Source: Veillonella sp. VA139
GTDB lineage: Bacteria > Bacillota > Negativicutes > Veillonellales > Veillonellaceae
Direction of reading: 5' to 3'
Assembly: GCF_003992005.1 (NCBI RefSeq)
Contig: NZ_RQVL01000022.1
Location: forward strand, 1 to 35,443
Length of the DNA stretch: 35,443 nt
Part shown: one piece after another, positions 8,286 to 18,500 of the stretch
Layout of the letters: every line of letters begins with the position of its first letter
How positions within the stretch are numbered: the first letter of the stretch is position 1
Made by a program: the position numbers and the translations under genes
Notes under the pieces: model-generated
The model's database searches: none
Told to the model about the DNA's origin: nothing
What the model saw: only the letters and a program-made list of their open reading frames with translations

Positions 8286-11200
8286 ATGTTTCATCCCTTT
8301 GCGTGGCAATTAGTGAAATTGCACCCTCGTTCCTATGGGGGGCTATTGTTGCTGACCTTACTTGGTACGGTAGCGACCTTAGGACAAGCCTATGCCTTTG
8401 CTCGCATCATTGATAGCTTAGTAGTACAAGGTGAAAGCCTATCCTATGGTATGATGGCTGTCTTAGGAGCCATGATTAGTATGCGTATGGCATGTTCTCA
8501 TGGAGAACAGTGGCTAAGAGACCATATTGCTAGTGTCGTTCATGAGGACCTACGGAATCGAGTGTTACATCATATGATTGCCCAAGGTGTTCGCCAATCC
8601 GAGAGTGCTGGATCTGTTACCCATATTCTGACAGATGGATTAGACCATGTAGATGCCTATATGAGCCAATACATTCCACAAGCTCTCTATGCGGTATTGA
8701 TCCCTCTTATGATATCCATAGCCATCATCGATTCTGTATCTTGGATTGGATGGATTTTATTAATGACCTATCCTTTGATTCCTTTCTTTATGATTCTTAT
8801 CGGTAAACAAGCGGACAAATTAAACAAACAACAATGGGAACGCATGCAATTCTTAGGAGGTCATTTCCTTGATGTGTTACAAGGTTTGACGACGTTGAAA
8901 GTATTTGGTCGTGCCAAAGAACAGGTTCATGTCATCGGTCGCTTATCTGGCGAATTCCGTGATGCCACATTAAAGGTATTGCGTATCGCTTTCTTATCTG
9001 CCTTGGTGCTGGAATTGATTGGTACCATTAGTACAGCTATGATTGCCGTTTACCTAGGGGTGTCCTTAGTGTATGGTGAAGTAGAGTTTTTGCCGGCCTT
9101 CTTTATTTTATTACTGGCACCAGATTTCTATGCGCCTTTACGACAACTAGGTGCTGCGTTCCATACAGGATTGTCTGGTAAGGTGAGTTTGACAGCAGTG
9201 CAAGAGTATCTAACATCTGGTATAGAAGTAGTTCATACAGGTGAAGAAACACTTACGAGTCCGATGCAAACTATTGAGTTCCGTGATGTGGTGTACGAAT
9301 ATGAGGAAGATCATGTGGGTTTAGAGACTTTCACAGGCGTATTGAAACGTGGGTGTTCCTATATGCTAGTCGGTGAAAGCGGAGCGGGCAAAACGACGAT
9401 ATCCAATGTGCTTATGCAATTATTGACGCCTACTAAGGGGCAGGTCACAGTGGATGGCTATGATTTACAAACCCTAGATAGTCAGTGGTACCACAAGCAG
9501 ATTGCGTACCTCAGTCAAACGCCGTATATCATGAGTGGTACCTTACGGGAAAACTTACAATTTGGGTTAGAGTCAAGTGATGAAACGTTGTGGAAAGTAT
9601 TGCAACAAGTGCAATTAGCTGATTTTGTGAGTGCCTTACCATTGGGGCTTGATACGGTGATTGGAGAAGGTGGTTACGGATTATCTGGTGGACAACGCCA
9701 ACGATTAGCCTTAGGTCGGACCTTGTTGCGACCAGCGCAAATCCTTATCCTCGATGAAGTGACGGCCCATTTAGATGTGGAAGCAGAAAATTTGATTATG
9801 CAGGTACTGCGTGAGTATGGTCAAGATAAAATCGTTCTCTATGTGGGCCATCGAGTGCAAACTATGAAGTATGTGGATACTTTATTTGTGATGCAAGCAG
9901 GAAGACTAGTTGAATCCGGCAGCTATACGGATTTAGTGGCAGAAAATGGATATTTTGCGTCTTTAGTGAATACCTATAGTAATCCGGTGATGCGGAAACT
10001 AGAAACATATGAAGATAGTGCGGTACATAATTTAAGGGATAACAATAAGGCTAGCGTGGATGTGTTAGAACATGATAAACAGGTGTCTTTTAATCCTAAT
10101 GAACCAAAACAACTGGTATGTTCCCATAAGAATGATAAATACAATGATGCAAGTGATGATCTGATAAAGGATAGAGAGTGTATATCCAGAAGCCAAGTGA
10201 GTGCTAGCTCTAATAGGATAGATTGTAACTCAAACTATGATGATACAAACCATACTACAGGTATACCAAGAAGTACGGAGAGATACATACAGCAAAGTAA
10301 AGCGATAGATTTCCTAAAGCAACCGAATATACGCCTGGGATTAATATCACTATGGAACTTGCTATCTCAACATAGAGCCTTACTAGTAGGCAGTGTTATG
10401 TTTGCTATGACCACGGTACTTATGAATATTGGACTACTGACTACGTCCACATGGCTTATAACGAAAGCCTCGGAGCATCCTGTCTTAGTGGTGCTTAGCT
10501 TGGCTATCGTAGGAGTGCGGTTCTTTGGGATTGGCCGTGCCATCTGTCGCTATGGGGAACGGTACGTATCCCATTCTATGGCTTTCCAAGGCTTGTATGA
10601 ATTGCGCGTTGCCTTCTTTAGGCGCTTAGAACCATTAGTGCCTCGCATCTTTCAATCTATGAAAATGGGTGACCTACTAGGTCGAATTATGGCAGATATT
10701 GAAACATTACAGTTCTTTTATTTGCGCACTTTAGTGCCTAGTTTGTCATTCCTCGGAGTTACAGTACTAGGCTGTATCATAGGATATCAATTACATCCTA
10801 TCGTAGCCATAGTAATCGTGCTGTACAGTATCATTGTAGGTATTATACTGCCAATCATCATTACCTATATGTTGCGCCGAGTCCCTCCTATGCGATTGCA
10901 TACACGGGGGCAGATGAAAGAAAAATTCATCGAATCTATGCATGGCGTGGTAGATATCATTATGAGCCATCAAGAAACAAGATTTATACAGTCTATGAAA
11001 GCATCTTTTACTGCTTTTGATGGTTGGCAAAGTCTATGGAATCGTGGTGTTCGTTGGAATCAGACACTAGTATTAGGATTAGCTCAATCGGCGTTATTAG
11101 TGGGTGTAATTGTTGGAGTATGGGTCATCGCTGAAAAGGCCTACGCATCACTATGGGTGGCTGTCATTGCTATCGGCTTGCAATCCTACTTTGAAATATT

Positions 11201-12227
11201 GCAGCCTATGACGGAAGCATCCTTGCATGGCTATGAAAGTGCGTTAGCCATGGAGCGATTAGAACAGTTAGAAGGGCAACGGAAACAACAGAACCTATCA
11301 GTAGATAACGTGGTTGCTCATAGAAGGAGACTTGCTGATATACCCGATGATAATAATAAGCCTTTGCACAAGGTTGAAGACATTGGAACCACTGTGAAGC
11401 AGTCACAAAGGCAAGGGATGACAAAGAATGGTAGAGAAAAACTTGTTGTGCCTAAGAAAGAATTTGATGAGCAAAATAGGGAAAAAGGTGATATGGAAAT
11501 ATCTCCTTTGATTAGAATAGGTTCCCTAACCTTTGCTTATGATGTGGTGCCTGTATATGATGACCTTAATTTGTCTATTCAAAAAGGCGAGAAAGTAGCG
11601 ATTGTGGGGCCTAGCGGGTCTGGTAAAAGTACTTTATTTGCACTATTACAAGGATGGTATGCGTACAGTGGTACTATATCTATTAATGGAGTCGATACAA
11701 GGGGGCTTTCAGAGGAACAATTACAATCCTATATGGCATATGTGACTCAAGACATCTATGTATTCCATGCTACCATTGGCGATAACATCCGATTGGCTAA
11801 GCCAAGTGCTACAGATGAGGACATTTGGCAAGCCTTAGAAGCGGTACAACTGGCGGACTGGGTACAGACGTTACCAAAAGGGTTGCGTACTATGGTCGGT
11901 CAAGGGGGCATGGGTCTTAGTGGTGGACAACGACAACGCCTTGGTATGGCACGATTGTATTTGCGTGATGCTGAAATTCTGCTCTTGGATGAGCCTCTGG
12001 AAGGATTAGACCAAGTCACACGGCACTTGGTACAAGATCAGTTGAGTACTTTGTTCCAAGGAAAAACTGTTTTATACATTACACACCATATTGAACAATT
12101 GCATGAAATGGATCGTATCTTGTTCTTAGAACAGGGTCACATTGTAGAAAGTGGAACCTATGAAAGTTTATTAGCTTTACAAGGTCGATTCTACGAGTAC
12201 CATCGATTGAGTATGGAACGAATTTAG
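8286..12227 (+). CDS. cydDC: Fused CydD-CydC ABC transporter for cytochrome bd assembly
   Basis: One 1313-residue chain carrying both halves of the CydDC exporter, which moves glutathione/cysteine or heme-related ligands and is needed to mature cytochrome bd. Order: membrane domain 1, ATPase 1 (Walker A GESGAGKT at 363-370, LSGGQRQR at 466), a hydrophilic linker (about 580-680), membrane domain 2, a second hydrophilic insert (about 1000-1090), ATPase 2 (Walker A GPSGSGKS at 1108-1115, LSGGQRQR at 1211, Walker B LLLLDEP). The ATG at 8286 is chosen over the frame opening at 8265 because AAAGGAGG lies just before it. The usual form is two genes of about 570 residues each. The linkers are charged and low in conservation. 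Confidence 0.93.
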   Translation: MFHPFAWQLVKLHPRSYGGLLLLTLLGTVATLGQAYAFARIIDSLVVQGESLSYGMMAVLGAMISMRMACSHGEQWLRDHIASVVHEDLRNRVLHHMIAQGVRQSESAGSVTHILTDGLDHVDAYMSQYIPQALYAVLIPLMISIAIIDSVSWIGWILLMTYPLIPFFMILIGKQADKLNKQQWERMQFLGGHFLDVLQGLTTLKVFGRAKEQVHVIGRLSGEFRDATLKVLRIAFLSALVLELIGTISTAMIAVYLGVSLVYGEVEFLPAFFILLLAPDFYAPLRQLGAAFHTGLSGKVSLTAVQEYLTSGIEVVHTGEETLTSPMQTIEFRDVVYEYEEDHVGLETFTGVLKRGCSYMLVGESGAGKTTISNVLMQLLTPTKGQVTVDGYDLQTLDSQWYHKQIAYLSQTPYIMSGTLRENLQFGLESSDETLWKVLQQVQLADFVSALPLGLDTVIGEGGYGLSGGQRQRLALGRTLLRPAQILILDEVTAHLDVEAENLIMQVLREYGQDKIVLYVGHRVQTMKYVDTLFVMQAGRLVESGSYTDLVAENGYFASLVNTYSNPVMRKLETYEDSAVHNLRDNNKASVDVLEHDKQVSFNPNEPKQLVCSHKNDKYNDASDDLIKDRECISRSQVSASSNRIDCNSNYDDTNHTTGIPRSTERYIQQSKAIDFLKQPNIRLGLISLWNLLSQHRALLVGSVMFAMTTVLMNIGLLTTSTWLITKASEHPVLVVLSLAIVGVRFFGIGRAICRYGERYVSHSMAFQGLYELRVAFFRRLEPLVPRIFQSMKMGDLLGRIMADIETLQFFYLRTLVPSLSFLGVTVLGCIIGYQLHPIVAIVIVLYSIIVGIILPIIITYMLRRVPPMRLHTRGQMKEKFIESMHGVVDIIMSHQETRFIQSMKASFTAFDGWQSLWNRGVRWNQTLVLGLAQSALLVGVIVGVWVIAEKAYASLWVAVIAIGLQSYFEILQPMTEASLHGYESALAMERLEQLEGQRKQQNLSVDNVVAHRRRLADIPDDNNKPLHKVEDIGTTVKQSQRQGMTKNGREKLVVPKKEFDEQNREKGDMEISPLIRIGSLTFAYDVVPVYDDLNLSIQKGEKVAIVGPSGSGKSTLFALLQGWYAYSGTISINGVDTRGLSEEQLQSYMAYVTQDIYVFHATIGDNIRLAKPSATDEDIWQALEAVQLADWVQTLPKGLRTMVGQGGMGLSGGQRQRLGMARLYLRDAEILLLDEPLEGLDQVTRHLVQDQLSTLFQGKTVLYITHHIEQLHEMDRILFLEQGHIVESGTYESLLALQGRFYEYHRLSMERI

Positions 12228-12243
12228 TATAGGTGGGGCTTTT

Positions 12244-12273
12244 CTTTCATTTATAGGGGGACTATGATATAAT
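12244..12273 (+). promoter_or_regulatory. Possible promoter of the 12335 gene
   Basis: TATAAT at 12268-12273 is a perfect -10. The -35 is weak (TTTCAT at 12245-12250, spacing 17). It lies 61 bases before the start codon. Confidence 0.45.
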
Positions 12274-12334
12274 TGTGGTAAATTATGAAAGTGTATCACG
12301 TAGATTCGAATAACCTACTAGATAGGAGATATAT

Positions 12335-13492
12335 ATGGGACAATTAGTTACAAAGCTGTTGAAATTAGCCAATGCTGTAACTACACAAACACATATAGAA
12401 GCCCCACGTTTACCCGAGCAATTAGAAGATGGAAATACATTGTACGATCATCGTATGCTATCTATTGAGGAAGAAGCGGTGAACCGTAAGATGCGATCTG
12501 TGGTGCGTAATCATTGGTTCTTTCATTCTATTATTTTTGAGTTTGAACCGAATAATAAGGTATTTATGAATGTCATCACGAAATTGGGGAATGTCATTAA
12601 TGTAGAATTTGATGTTGATGATATTTGGTTTGATGATTATACATCTACCATTCAGCTTAAATTAGATGTAGCTAATATAGATATGGGTGGTTTGTTTTTA
12701 AATATTATTACTCATATTTTGGGGAATTGGAGCTTACATGTATTGGGGATGTTCTTTAATCCTTTCAGTATCGGTAATGATACGTCATCTATGCGTTTAG
12801 AAAAGAAAGGCATTATTCGGTTTGATTTGTCACCCAATAGCCCAGTGCGAGACTTCATTCCTTGGCCACAGCGACCAAAGGAAAGCATAGGACCGGTGTT
12901 ATTAACAGCCATCAGATCGGGACAATCTGTACTGCAAGTGGAGTACTATGCATTTCATCAGAAGCTAGAAACCTATTCAGCTCCTGAAATGCCGGTCAAA
13001 ACGAACTGGGTACGCTCCATAGATATGGCGGCTGCTTTGTTACTGCCCATAGGGGTATGGGTGAGTTTTATTATCTTAAACCATTACTTACCACATGAAG
13101 AATTACAGGATTTTTCTTTTTCTACGTATTTCTTTATTTCCTTGAGCATTTTACTATTCAGTTTTATCGTCATGAATATTCCTCGGTATATTTATATGTA
13201 TTTTGAAACGAGGAAAAAATGGCAATCTGTCTTTGTGAGCAATAACATTAAGATACAGATGCGACGATTACAACGACGTATTGCGATGCAGAAACAGGCC
13301 CTAGAGAATGATAAAAACGTTGTGAAACGACAAGAGCACATCGTGGAAATGTTGATGCAAATACGGGATAAACGATTCCTAGCACATCGGTTAAAAGTAG
13401 CTGATGAAGATCGAGAGCGGAAACAGAAAGTGAAGTTTATCATTGCGTATGTACTGTGTACGTTCCTCGAATGGATGCTCCTTATACACTAA
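12335..13492 (+). CDS. Unrecognised three-helix membrane protein with coiled coil
   Basis: I do not recognise this 385-residue protein. The first 225 residues are soluble and mixed alpha/beta. Hydrophobic segments lie at about 229-250, 264-286 and 365-383, and a charged helical stretch rich in K, R, Q and E between about 290 and 360 looks like a coiled coil. A good ribosome site (GATAGGAGATAT) precedes the ATG. It stands alone after cydDC and before two terminator-like hairpins. No catalytic motif is visible. It may be lineage-specific. Confidence 0.75.
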   Translation: MGQLVTKLLKLANAVTTQTHIEAPRLPEQLEDGNTLYDHRMLSIEEEAVNRKMRSVVRNHWFFHSIIFEFEPNNKVFMNVITKLGNVINVEFDVDDIWFDDYTSTIQLKLDVANIDMGGLFLNIITHILGNWSLHVLGMFFNPFSIGNDTSSMRLEKKGIIRFDLSPNSPVRDFIPWPQRPKESIGPVLLTAIRSGQSVLQVEYYAFHQKLETYSAPEMPVKTNWVRSIDMAAALLLPIGVWVSFIILNHYLPHEELQDFSFSTYFFISLSILLFSFIVMNIPRYIYMYFETRKKWQSVFVSNNIKIQMRRLQRRIAMQKQALENDKNVVKRQEHIVEMLMQIRDKRFLAHRLKVADEDRERKQKVKFIIAYVLCTFLEWMLLIH

Positions 13493-13513
13493 GCACTGAT
13501 GTATTTTGGGTGG

Positions 13514-13583
13514 GAGGGGGATATATGTCTGTAAAAAACATGCTGTCGCAAATTGTTTTTATGTCTCACATATCCCTCTTTTT
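13514..13583 (+). terminator. Terminator after the 12335 gene
   Basis: GAGGGGGATAT (13514-13524) pairs with ATATCCCTC (13570-13578), with additional AAAAA/TTTTT pairing inside, and is followed by TTTTT. A long-stem intrinsic terminator. Confidence 0.65.
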
Positions 13584-13711
13584 CAAATGTAGTAAGTGCT
13601 GAGGTAGGCGTCACATGGGGGTATGCTGCCGCAAATTGTTTTTTACAGATATATATCCCCCTTTTTTTATACAGTCAGTGCTAAGGTAGGCGTCGCATGG
13701 GAGTATGCAGT
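13541..13711. repeat. 83-bp tandem repeat carrying a second terminator-like hairpin
   Basis: The segment starting TGCTGTCGCAAATTG at 13541 recurs as TGCTGCCGCAAATTG at 13624, an 83-bp period, ending with AGGTAGGCGTCRCATGGG in both. A decayed third start is seen near 13707. The second copy carries GGGGG (13617-13621) and CCCCC (13657-13661) followed by TTTTTTT, so the duplication doubled the terminator. Confidence 0.7.
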
Positions 13712-13727
13712 AGTAAATGGAATATGA

Positions 13728-13769
13728 AAAGGACTGTACTTAGTGTTGAAGCACTTGGTACAGTCCTTT
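13728..13769. terminator. Bidirectional terminator
   Basis: AAAGGACTGTAC pairs perfectly with GTACAGTCCTTT, with AGTG/CACT pairing in the loop. A-rich on the left and T-rich on the right, so it can end the minus-strand genes to its right and any plus-strand read-through from its left. Confidence 0.85.
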
Positions 13770-13771
13770 GT

Positions 13772-14182
13772 TTATTTTTTCACGTCTGGGACGTTGGTTG
13801 GGTTTGCTTTAAATGGTGTTTTCACTGGTGTGGCTTTGCTTGGTTCTGGGGCCTCTATGTTAGGATGTTCCCACTCTAGTTGCATGATGCGGAACTGGTG
13901 TTGGTTGGCGAAGCGTTTGAGTTGCCAGCTGTCACGTTCTAGCTCTTTCAGTCGCTCTCCGTGAGAGTTACTGATGTTTTCTAGGTTGGTCAAGCGATAG
14001 TGAAAGGTATCGCTATGTTCCATGGTGTGCTCCGTATCGATGTGTTCTTTCAGAGTGTCAATTTCTAGTTGCTGTGATATCATCCAATAGGTACTGCTTA
14101 GTACGTAGAGGATAATCCAGAACAGTGGTTTCCCTAGGAGAGATCCTGCTTTCAGAAGTAGTTTACTCAGCTGGTTCTTCAT
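13772..14182 (-). CDS. Unrecognised small membrane-anchored coiled-coil protein
   Basis: A 136-residue protein with one hydrophobic segment near the N-terminus (about residues 19-36, PLFWIILYVLSSTYWM) followed by a charged helical region (about 38-100) with heptad-like spacing, and a proline/lysine-rich tail. No family recognised. Its start overlaps the end of the lysR gene by 20 bases, so it is the second gene of a lysR-led operon, and it ends at a strong bidirectional terminator. Confidence 0.7.
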   Translation of the reverse strand: MKNQLSKLLLKAGSLLGKPLFWIILYVLSSTYWMISQQLEIDTLKEHIDTEHTMEHSDTFHYRLTNLENISNSHGERLKELERDSWQLKRFANQHQFRIMQLEWEHPNIEAPEPSKATPVKTPFKANPTNVPDVKK

Positions 14183-15095
14183 GGGTGTCGCCAGGGATTA
14201 ATGGCAAACGTGCCATCACAAAGTCTAACCATAAGCGGGATGCATGAGATAGGTAATGTCCTTTTTTCCAAATCACGTGTAAGGTATGCATAATTTCAGG
14301 GTTCACTAAAGGACGTACTACAACGCTAGATCCTACTTTTGTGTTTTCATCTTCCGTAGGGCATAAGCGGCTAGGTAATAAAGCAATCGCTAAGTGAGCG
14401 GCTACGGTTTGTAACATCAAATCACGTTGGCTCGTTTCAAATACAATGTGTGGTTGGAAGCCCACAGATTTACAAGATTTTACGATTTCGTCATGTAGGT
14501 TGAAATCATCTTTGTGCAATACGAAAGATTGGTCTGCTAATTGATCGAGGGAGATAGATTCTTCTTCGGCTAATGGATTGTCTTTTGGTAAGATAACGCT
14601 GAGAGGATCACTTGTTAAATAAAAAGAATCAAATTCTTTGGCATTCGGTTTGGTACAGATGATGCCCACGTCGATGAGACCTTCTTGGACAGAGATTTCT
14701 ATTTTTTTAGACCCATGTTCATAAAGTTCTAATTCGATTTGAGGGTAGGTTTGTTTAAACTCACCTAATAATTGTGCAAAGATTGGAGCATCTGTTACTG
14801 GCGGTAAACCTATTAATACAGAGCCTTGTTCTAGGCGGAATTCGTTTTCAAAATCGATTTTTAAATGTTCAAACATGAACACAACCCGTTTTGCATGGGT
14901 TAAAAAGATGGTGCCACCGTCAGTCATTTCAACGGATTTTGCATTACGAATGAATAATACAACACCTAGCTCATCCTCTAGAGCTTTTATGGTACGGCTG
15001 ATAGCAGATTGTGAAATGTGAAGATTTCTTGCGGCCTTGCTGAAACTTTTTTGATCCGCCACTTCTACGAAGTATTTTAAGTGATGAAAGTCCAT
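14163..15095 (-). CDS. LysR-family transcriptional regulator
   Basis: A 310-residue LysR-type regulator. The N-terminal helix-turn-helix is clear: MDFHHLKYFVEVADQKSFSK, then AARNLHISQSAISRTIKALE, then LGVVLFIR. The rest is the periplasmic-binding-like effector domain. The frame extends upstream to 15164, but the ATG at 15095 follows AAGAGGTG and starts the conserved domain. It is divergent from nifJ across a 420-base gap, the usual layout for a LysR protein controlling its neighbour. The effector is unknown. Confidence 0.92.
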   Translation of the reverse strand: MDFHHLKYFVEVADQKSFSKAARNLHISQSAISRTIKALEDELGVVLFIRNAKSVEMTDGGTIFLTHAKRVVFMFEHLKIDFENEFRLEQGSVLIGLPPVTDAPIFAQLLGEFKQTYPQIELELYEHGSKKIEISVQEGLIDVGIICTKPNAKEFDSFYLTSDPLSVILPKDNPLAEEESISLDQLADQSFVLHKDDFNLHDEIVKSCKSVGFQPHIVFETSQRDLMLQTVAAHLAIALLPSRLCPTEDENTKVGSSVVVRPLVNPEIMHTLHVIWKKGHYLSHASRLWLDFVMARLPLIPGDTHEEPAE

Positions 15096-15219
15096 AATGC
15101 ACCTCTTAAATATGGTAATAACAAAAGCCCTCTTTTTTAGTATGCTATTTAAGCAACAAAGCATGTGTAAATGTAAATTGATAATCGCATAATTAGCAAT
15201 GCATATAGTGTTTATGGTA

Positions 15220-15248
15220 TTGCGAAGTTCTCGTTCTCAATGTATAAT
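15220..15248 (+). promoter_or_regulatory. Promoter of nifJ
   Basis: TTGCGA (15220-15225) and TATAAT (15243-15248) with 17-base spacing. The start codon is 270 bases downstream, so a long 5' leader is implied. Within the leader TTGCA-ACATA-TGCAA (near 15343-15356) is a dyad that could be a LysR box, but the evidence is weak. Confidence 0.6.
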
Positions 15249-15517
15249 GAAACCATAAGGCTATATCAATTTGTTACGAAGTAGAGTTGCTACTTCACAA
15301 ATTTGCAAAGAGGTACTATATAACTTATATATTATTACATTTTTGCAACATATGCAATCTTTTTAGAAATAAACGATTCATATTTCAAAAAACATTTTGA
15401 TACTCAGAGGGGAAGATTCGACCAGCGAGTGCTTGGCTAAGAGTCTATATACATCCCCCTATTTTGTATGTAACTACAAGTGTTAATTTTTATTTGCTGT
15501 AAGGAGGCTATTTTAAC

Positions 15518-18500
15518 ATGCGTAAAATGAAAACTATGGACGGCAACCAAGCTGCAGCTCACGTAGCGTATGGTTTTTCTGAAGTGGCAGCGATTTATCC
15601 TATCACTCCATCTTCTCCAATGCCAGAACATGTGGATGAATGGGCAGGACAAGGTCGTAAAAACTTGTTCGGTCATACTGTACAGGTTGTTGAAATGCAA
15701 TCCGAAGCCGGCGCTGCAGCAGCAGTTCACGGTTCTTTACAAGCGGGCGCATTGACAACTACGTTCACATCTTCTCAAGGTCTATTATTAATGTTACCTA
15801 ACTTGTACAAAGTGTCTGGTGAGTTACTTCCAGGTGTATTCCACGTAGCAGCTCGTGCTATCGCAGCGCAAGCATTGTCTATCTTTGGTGACCATCAAGA
15901 CGTTATGGCAGCTCGTGCTGCTGGTTGTGCTATGTTAGCAGAATCCTCTGTACAAGAAGTTATGGATCTTGCTCCAGTTGCGCATTTAACAGCGTTAAAA
16001 ACTCGCGTTCCTTTCATCAACTTCTTCGACGGTTTCCGTACGTCTCACGAAATCCAAAAAATCGAAGTATTAGAATATGATGAATTAAAACCTTTAGTAG
16101 ACCAAGACGCTTTAGAAGCATTCCGTCAACGTGCGTTGAACCCAGATGCTCCTGTAACTCGTGGTACTGCTGAAAACCCTGATATCTACTTCCAACATCG
16201 TGAAGCTTCTAACCCATTCTACTTAGAAGTTCCAAATGTAGTAGAACATTACATGCATGAAATCAACAAAATCACTGGTCGTAACTACCAATTGTTTAAC
16301 TACTATGGTGCTGAAGATGCAACTGACGTAATCGTAACAATGGGTTCTTCTGCACAAGTAGCTACTGAAACTGTAGATTACTTACGTGCACAAGGCCGTA
16401 AAGTTGGTTTCGTACAAGTACACTTATTCCGTCCATTCGCGACAGATCGTTTTGTAGCGGCTCTTCCAAAAACTGTAGAACGCGTAGCAGTATTAGACCG
16501 TACAAAAGAGCCAGGTGCATTAGCTGAACCTTTATTCTTAGACGTTCAAGCAGCACTTGTTCAACACAATATTAATGCTAAAGTATTCGGCGGTCGTTAT
16601 GGTCTTTCTTCTAAAGACGTAATCCCAGCTGACCTTGTAGCAGTATTCGATAACATGTTAGCAGAAGCTGGCAAACGTTTCTTCACATTGGGTATCAATG
16701 ACGATGTAACTAACTTGTCCTTAAACCGTGCTGAAGGCGTATCCGTAAAAACTGAAGGTTTAACTGGATGTAAATTCTGGGGCTTTGGTTCTGACGGAAC
16801 TGTAGGTGCTAACAAATCTGCCATCAAAATTATCGGTGACCATACAGATATGTATGCACAAGCATACTTCGACTATGACTCCAAAAAATCTGGTGGGGTC
16901 ACAATGTCTCACTTACGTTTTGGTAAAAATCCAATTAACAAACCATACTTGGTAACTGAACCAGAATTTATCGCTTGTCATCGTCAATCTTATGTACATG
17001 AATATGATCTTCTTCGTGGTATTAAACACGGCGGTACATTCTTATTGAACTGTACTTGGTCTCCAGAAGAATTAGCAGAAAAATTGCCTGCAAAACTTCG
17101 TCGTACAATTGCTGAAAAAGAATTGAACTTCTACATCATCAATGCAGCGAAAATTGCAGCTGAAATTGGTTTGGGTGGCCGTATCAACATGGTTACACAA
17201 GCTGCGTTCTTCAAATTGACTGAAGATACAATCATTCCTATCGACAAAGCAGTTGAGTACTTAAAAGACTCCATTGAAAAAACATATGGCAAAAAAGGTG
17301 CAGACGTTGTTGCAATGAATAACGAAGCTGTTGACCAAGGTGTAGGAGCTCTTGTAAAAGTAGACGTTCCAGCAGAATGGAAAGATGCAAAAGATTCCGA
17401 AGATACTTTCGAAAAATCTTCTTGCACAACTTGCCCAAGCTATGTGGCTAACATTGCAAAACCTGTTAATGCACAAGCGGGTTATGACTTACCAGTATCC
17501 GCTTTCACAGGTTATGAAGATGGTACATTACCTTCTGGTACAGCTGCATTCGAAAAACGTGGTGCTGCTTTATTCGTTCCTCACTGGATTAAAGAAAACT
17601 GTATCCAATGTAACCAATGTTCCTTCGTTTGTCCACATGCGACTATCCGTCCTGTATTAGCGACAGCAGAAGAAGCAGCAGCAGGTCCAGAAAACTTTGA
17701 AACAATTCCAGAAATGATGACTAAAGGTGAATTGCAATTCCGTATTGCAGTATCTCCATTAGACTGCTTAGGTTGCGGTAACTGTGTAAACATTTGTCCA
17801 GCTCCTAAAGGAAAAGCAATCGAAATGCGCCCTATCGATGGCGAATTAGAATTTGCTCCAGCTTGGGATTATGGTGTAGCATTACCAACTAAATCTCACC
17901 CAATGAAACAAGAAACTGTGAAAGGTTCCCAATTCAAAACTCCATTGCTTGAGTTCTCCGGCGCTTGCGCAGGTTGTGGTGAAACTCCATACGCTAAATT
18001 GATTACTCAATTGTTCGGTGACCGTATGATGATTGCCAATGCAACAGGTTGTTCCTCCATCTGGGGTGCATCTATGCCAGCATCTCCATACACTAAAAAC
18101 CAACAAGGCCAAGGTCCTGCATGGGCTAACTCCTTATTCGAGGATAATGCTGAGTTCGGTTACGGTATGTTCATCGGTACTGAAAAAATTCGTACACAAT
18201 TAGCTGATACTGTAGCTTCCATTGCTGAAACTGCTGATGAAGCAACTAAACAAGTTCTTGACTTATGGTTAGAAAAACGTCTTCAAGGCGAAGGTACTCG
18301 TGACCGTGCTAAAGCAGTTATCGATGCTCTTTCCAAAGTAGAACAAACAGAAGCTGTAAAAGAAGTATTGGCTAAAAAACAATACCTTGTAAAACGTTCC
18401 CAATGGATCTTCGGTGGTGACGGTTGGGCATACGATATCGGTTTCGGTGGCCTTGATCATGTATTGGCTTCCGGCGAAGACGTTAACGTATTCGTATTCG

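Noticed and set aside
13697-13964. Small plus-strand open frames over the terminator and the end of the 13772-14182 gene
   Set aside because: They cross a strong terminator and are antisense to a better supported coding sequence.
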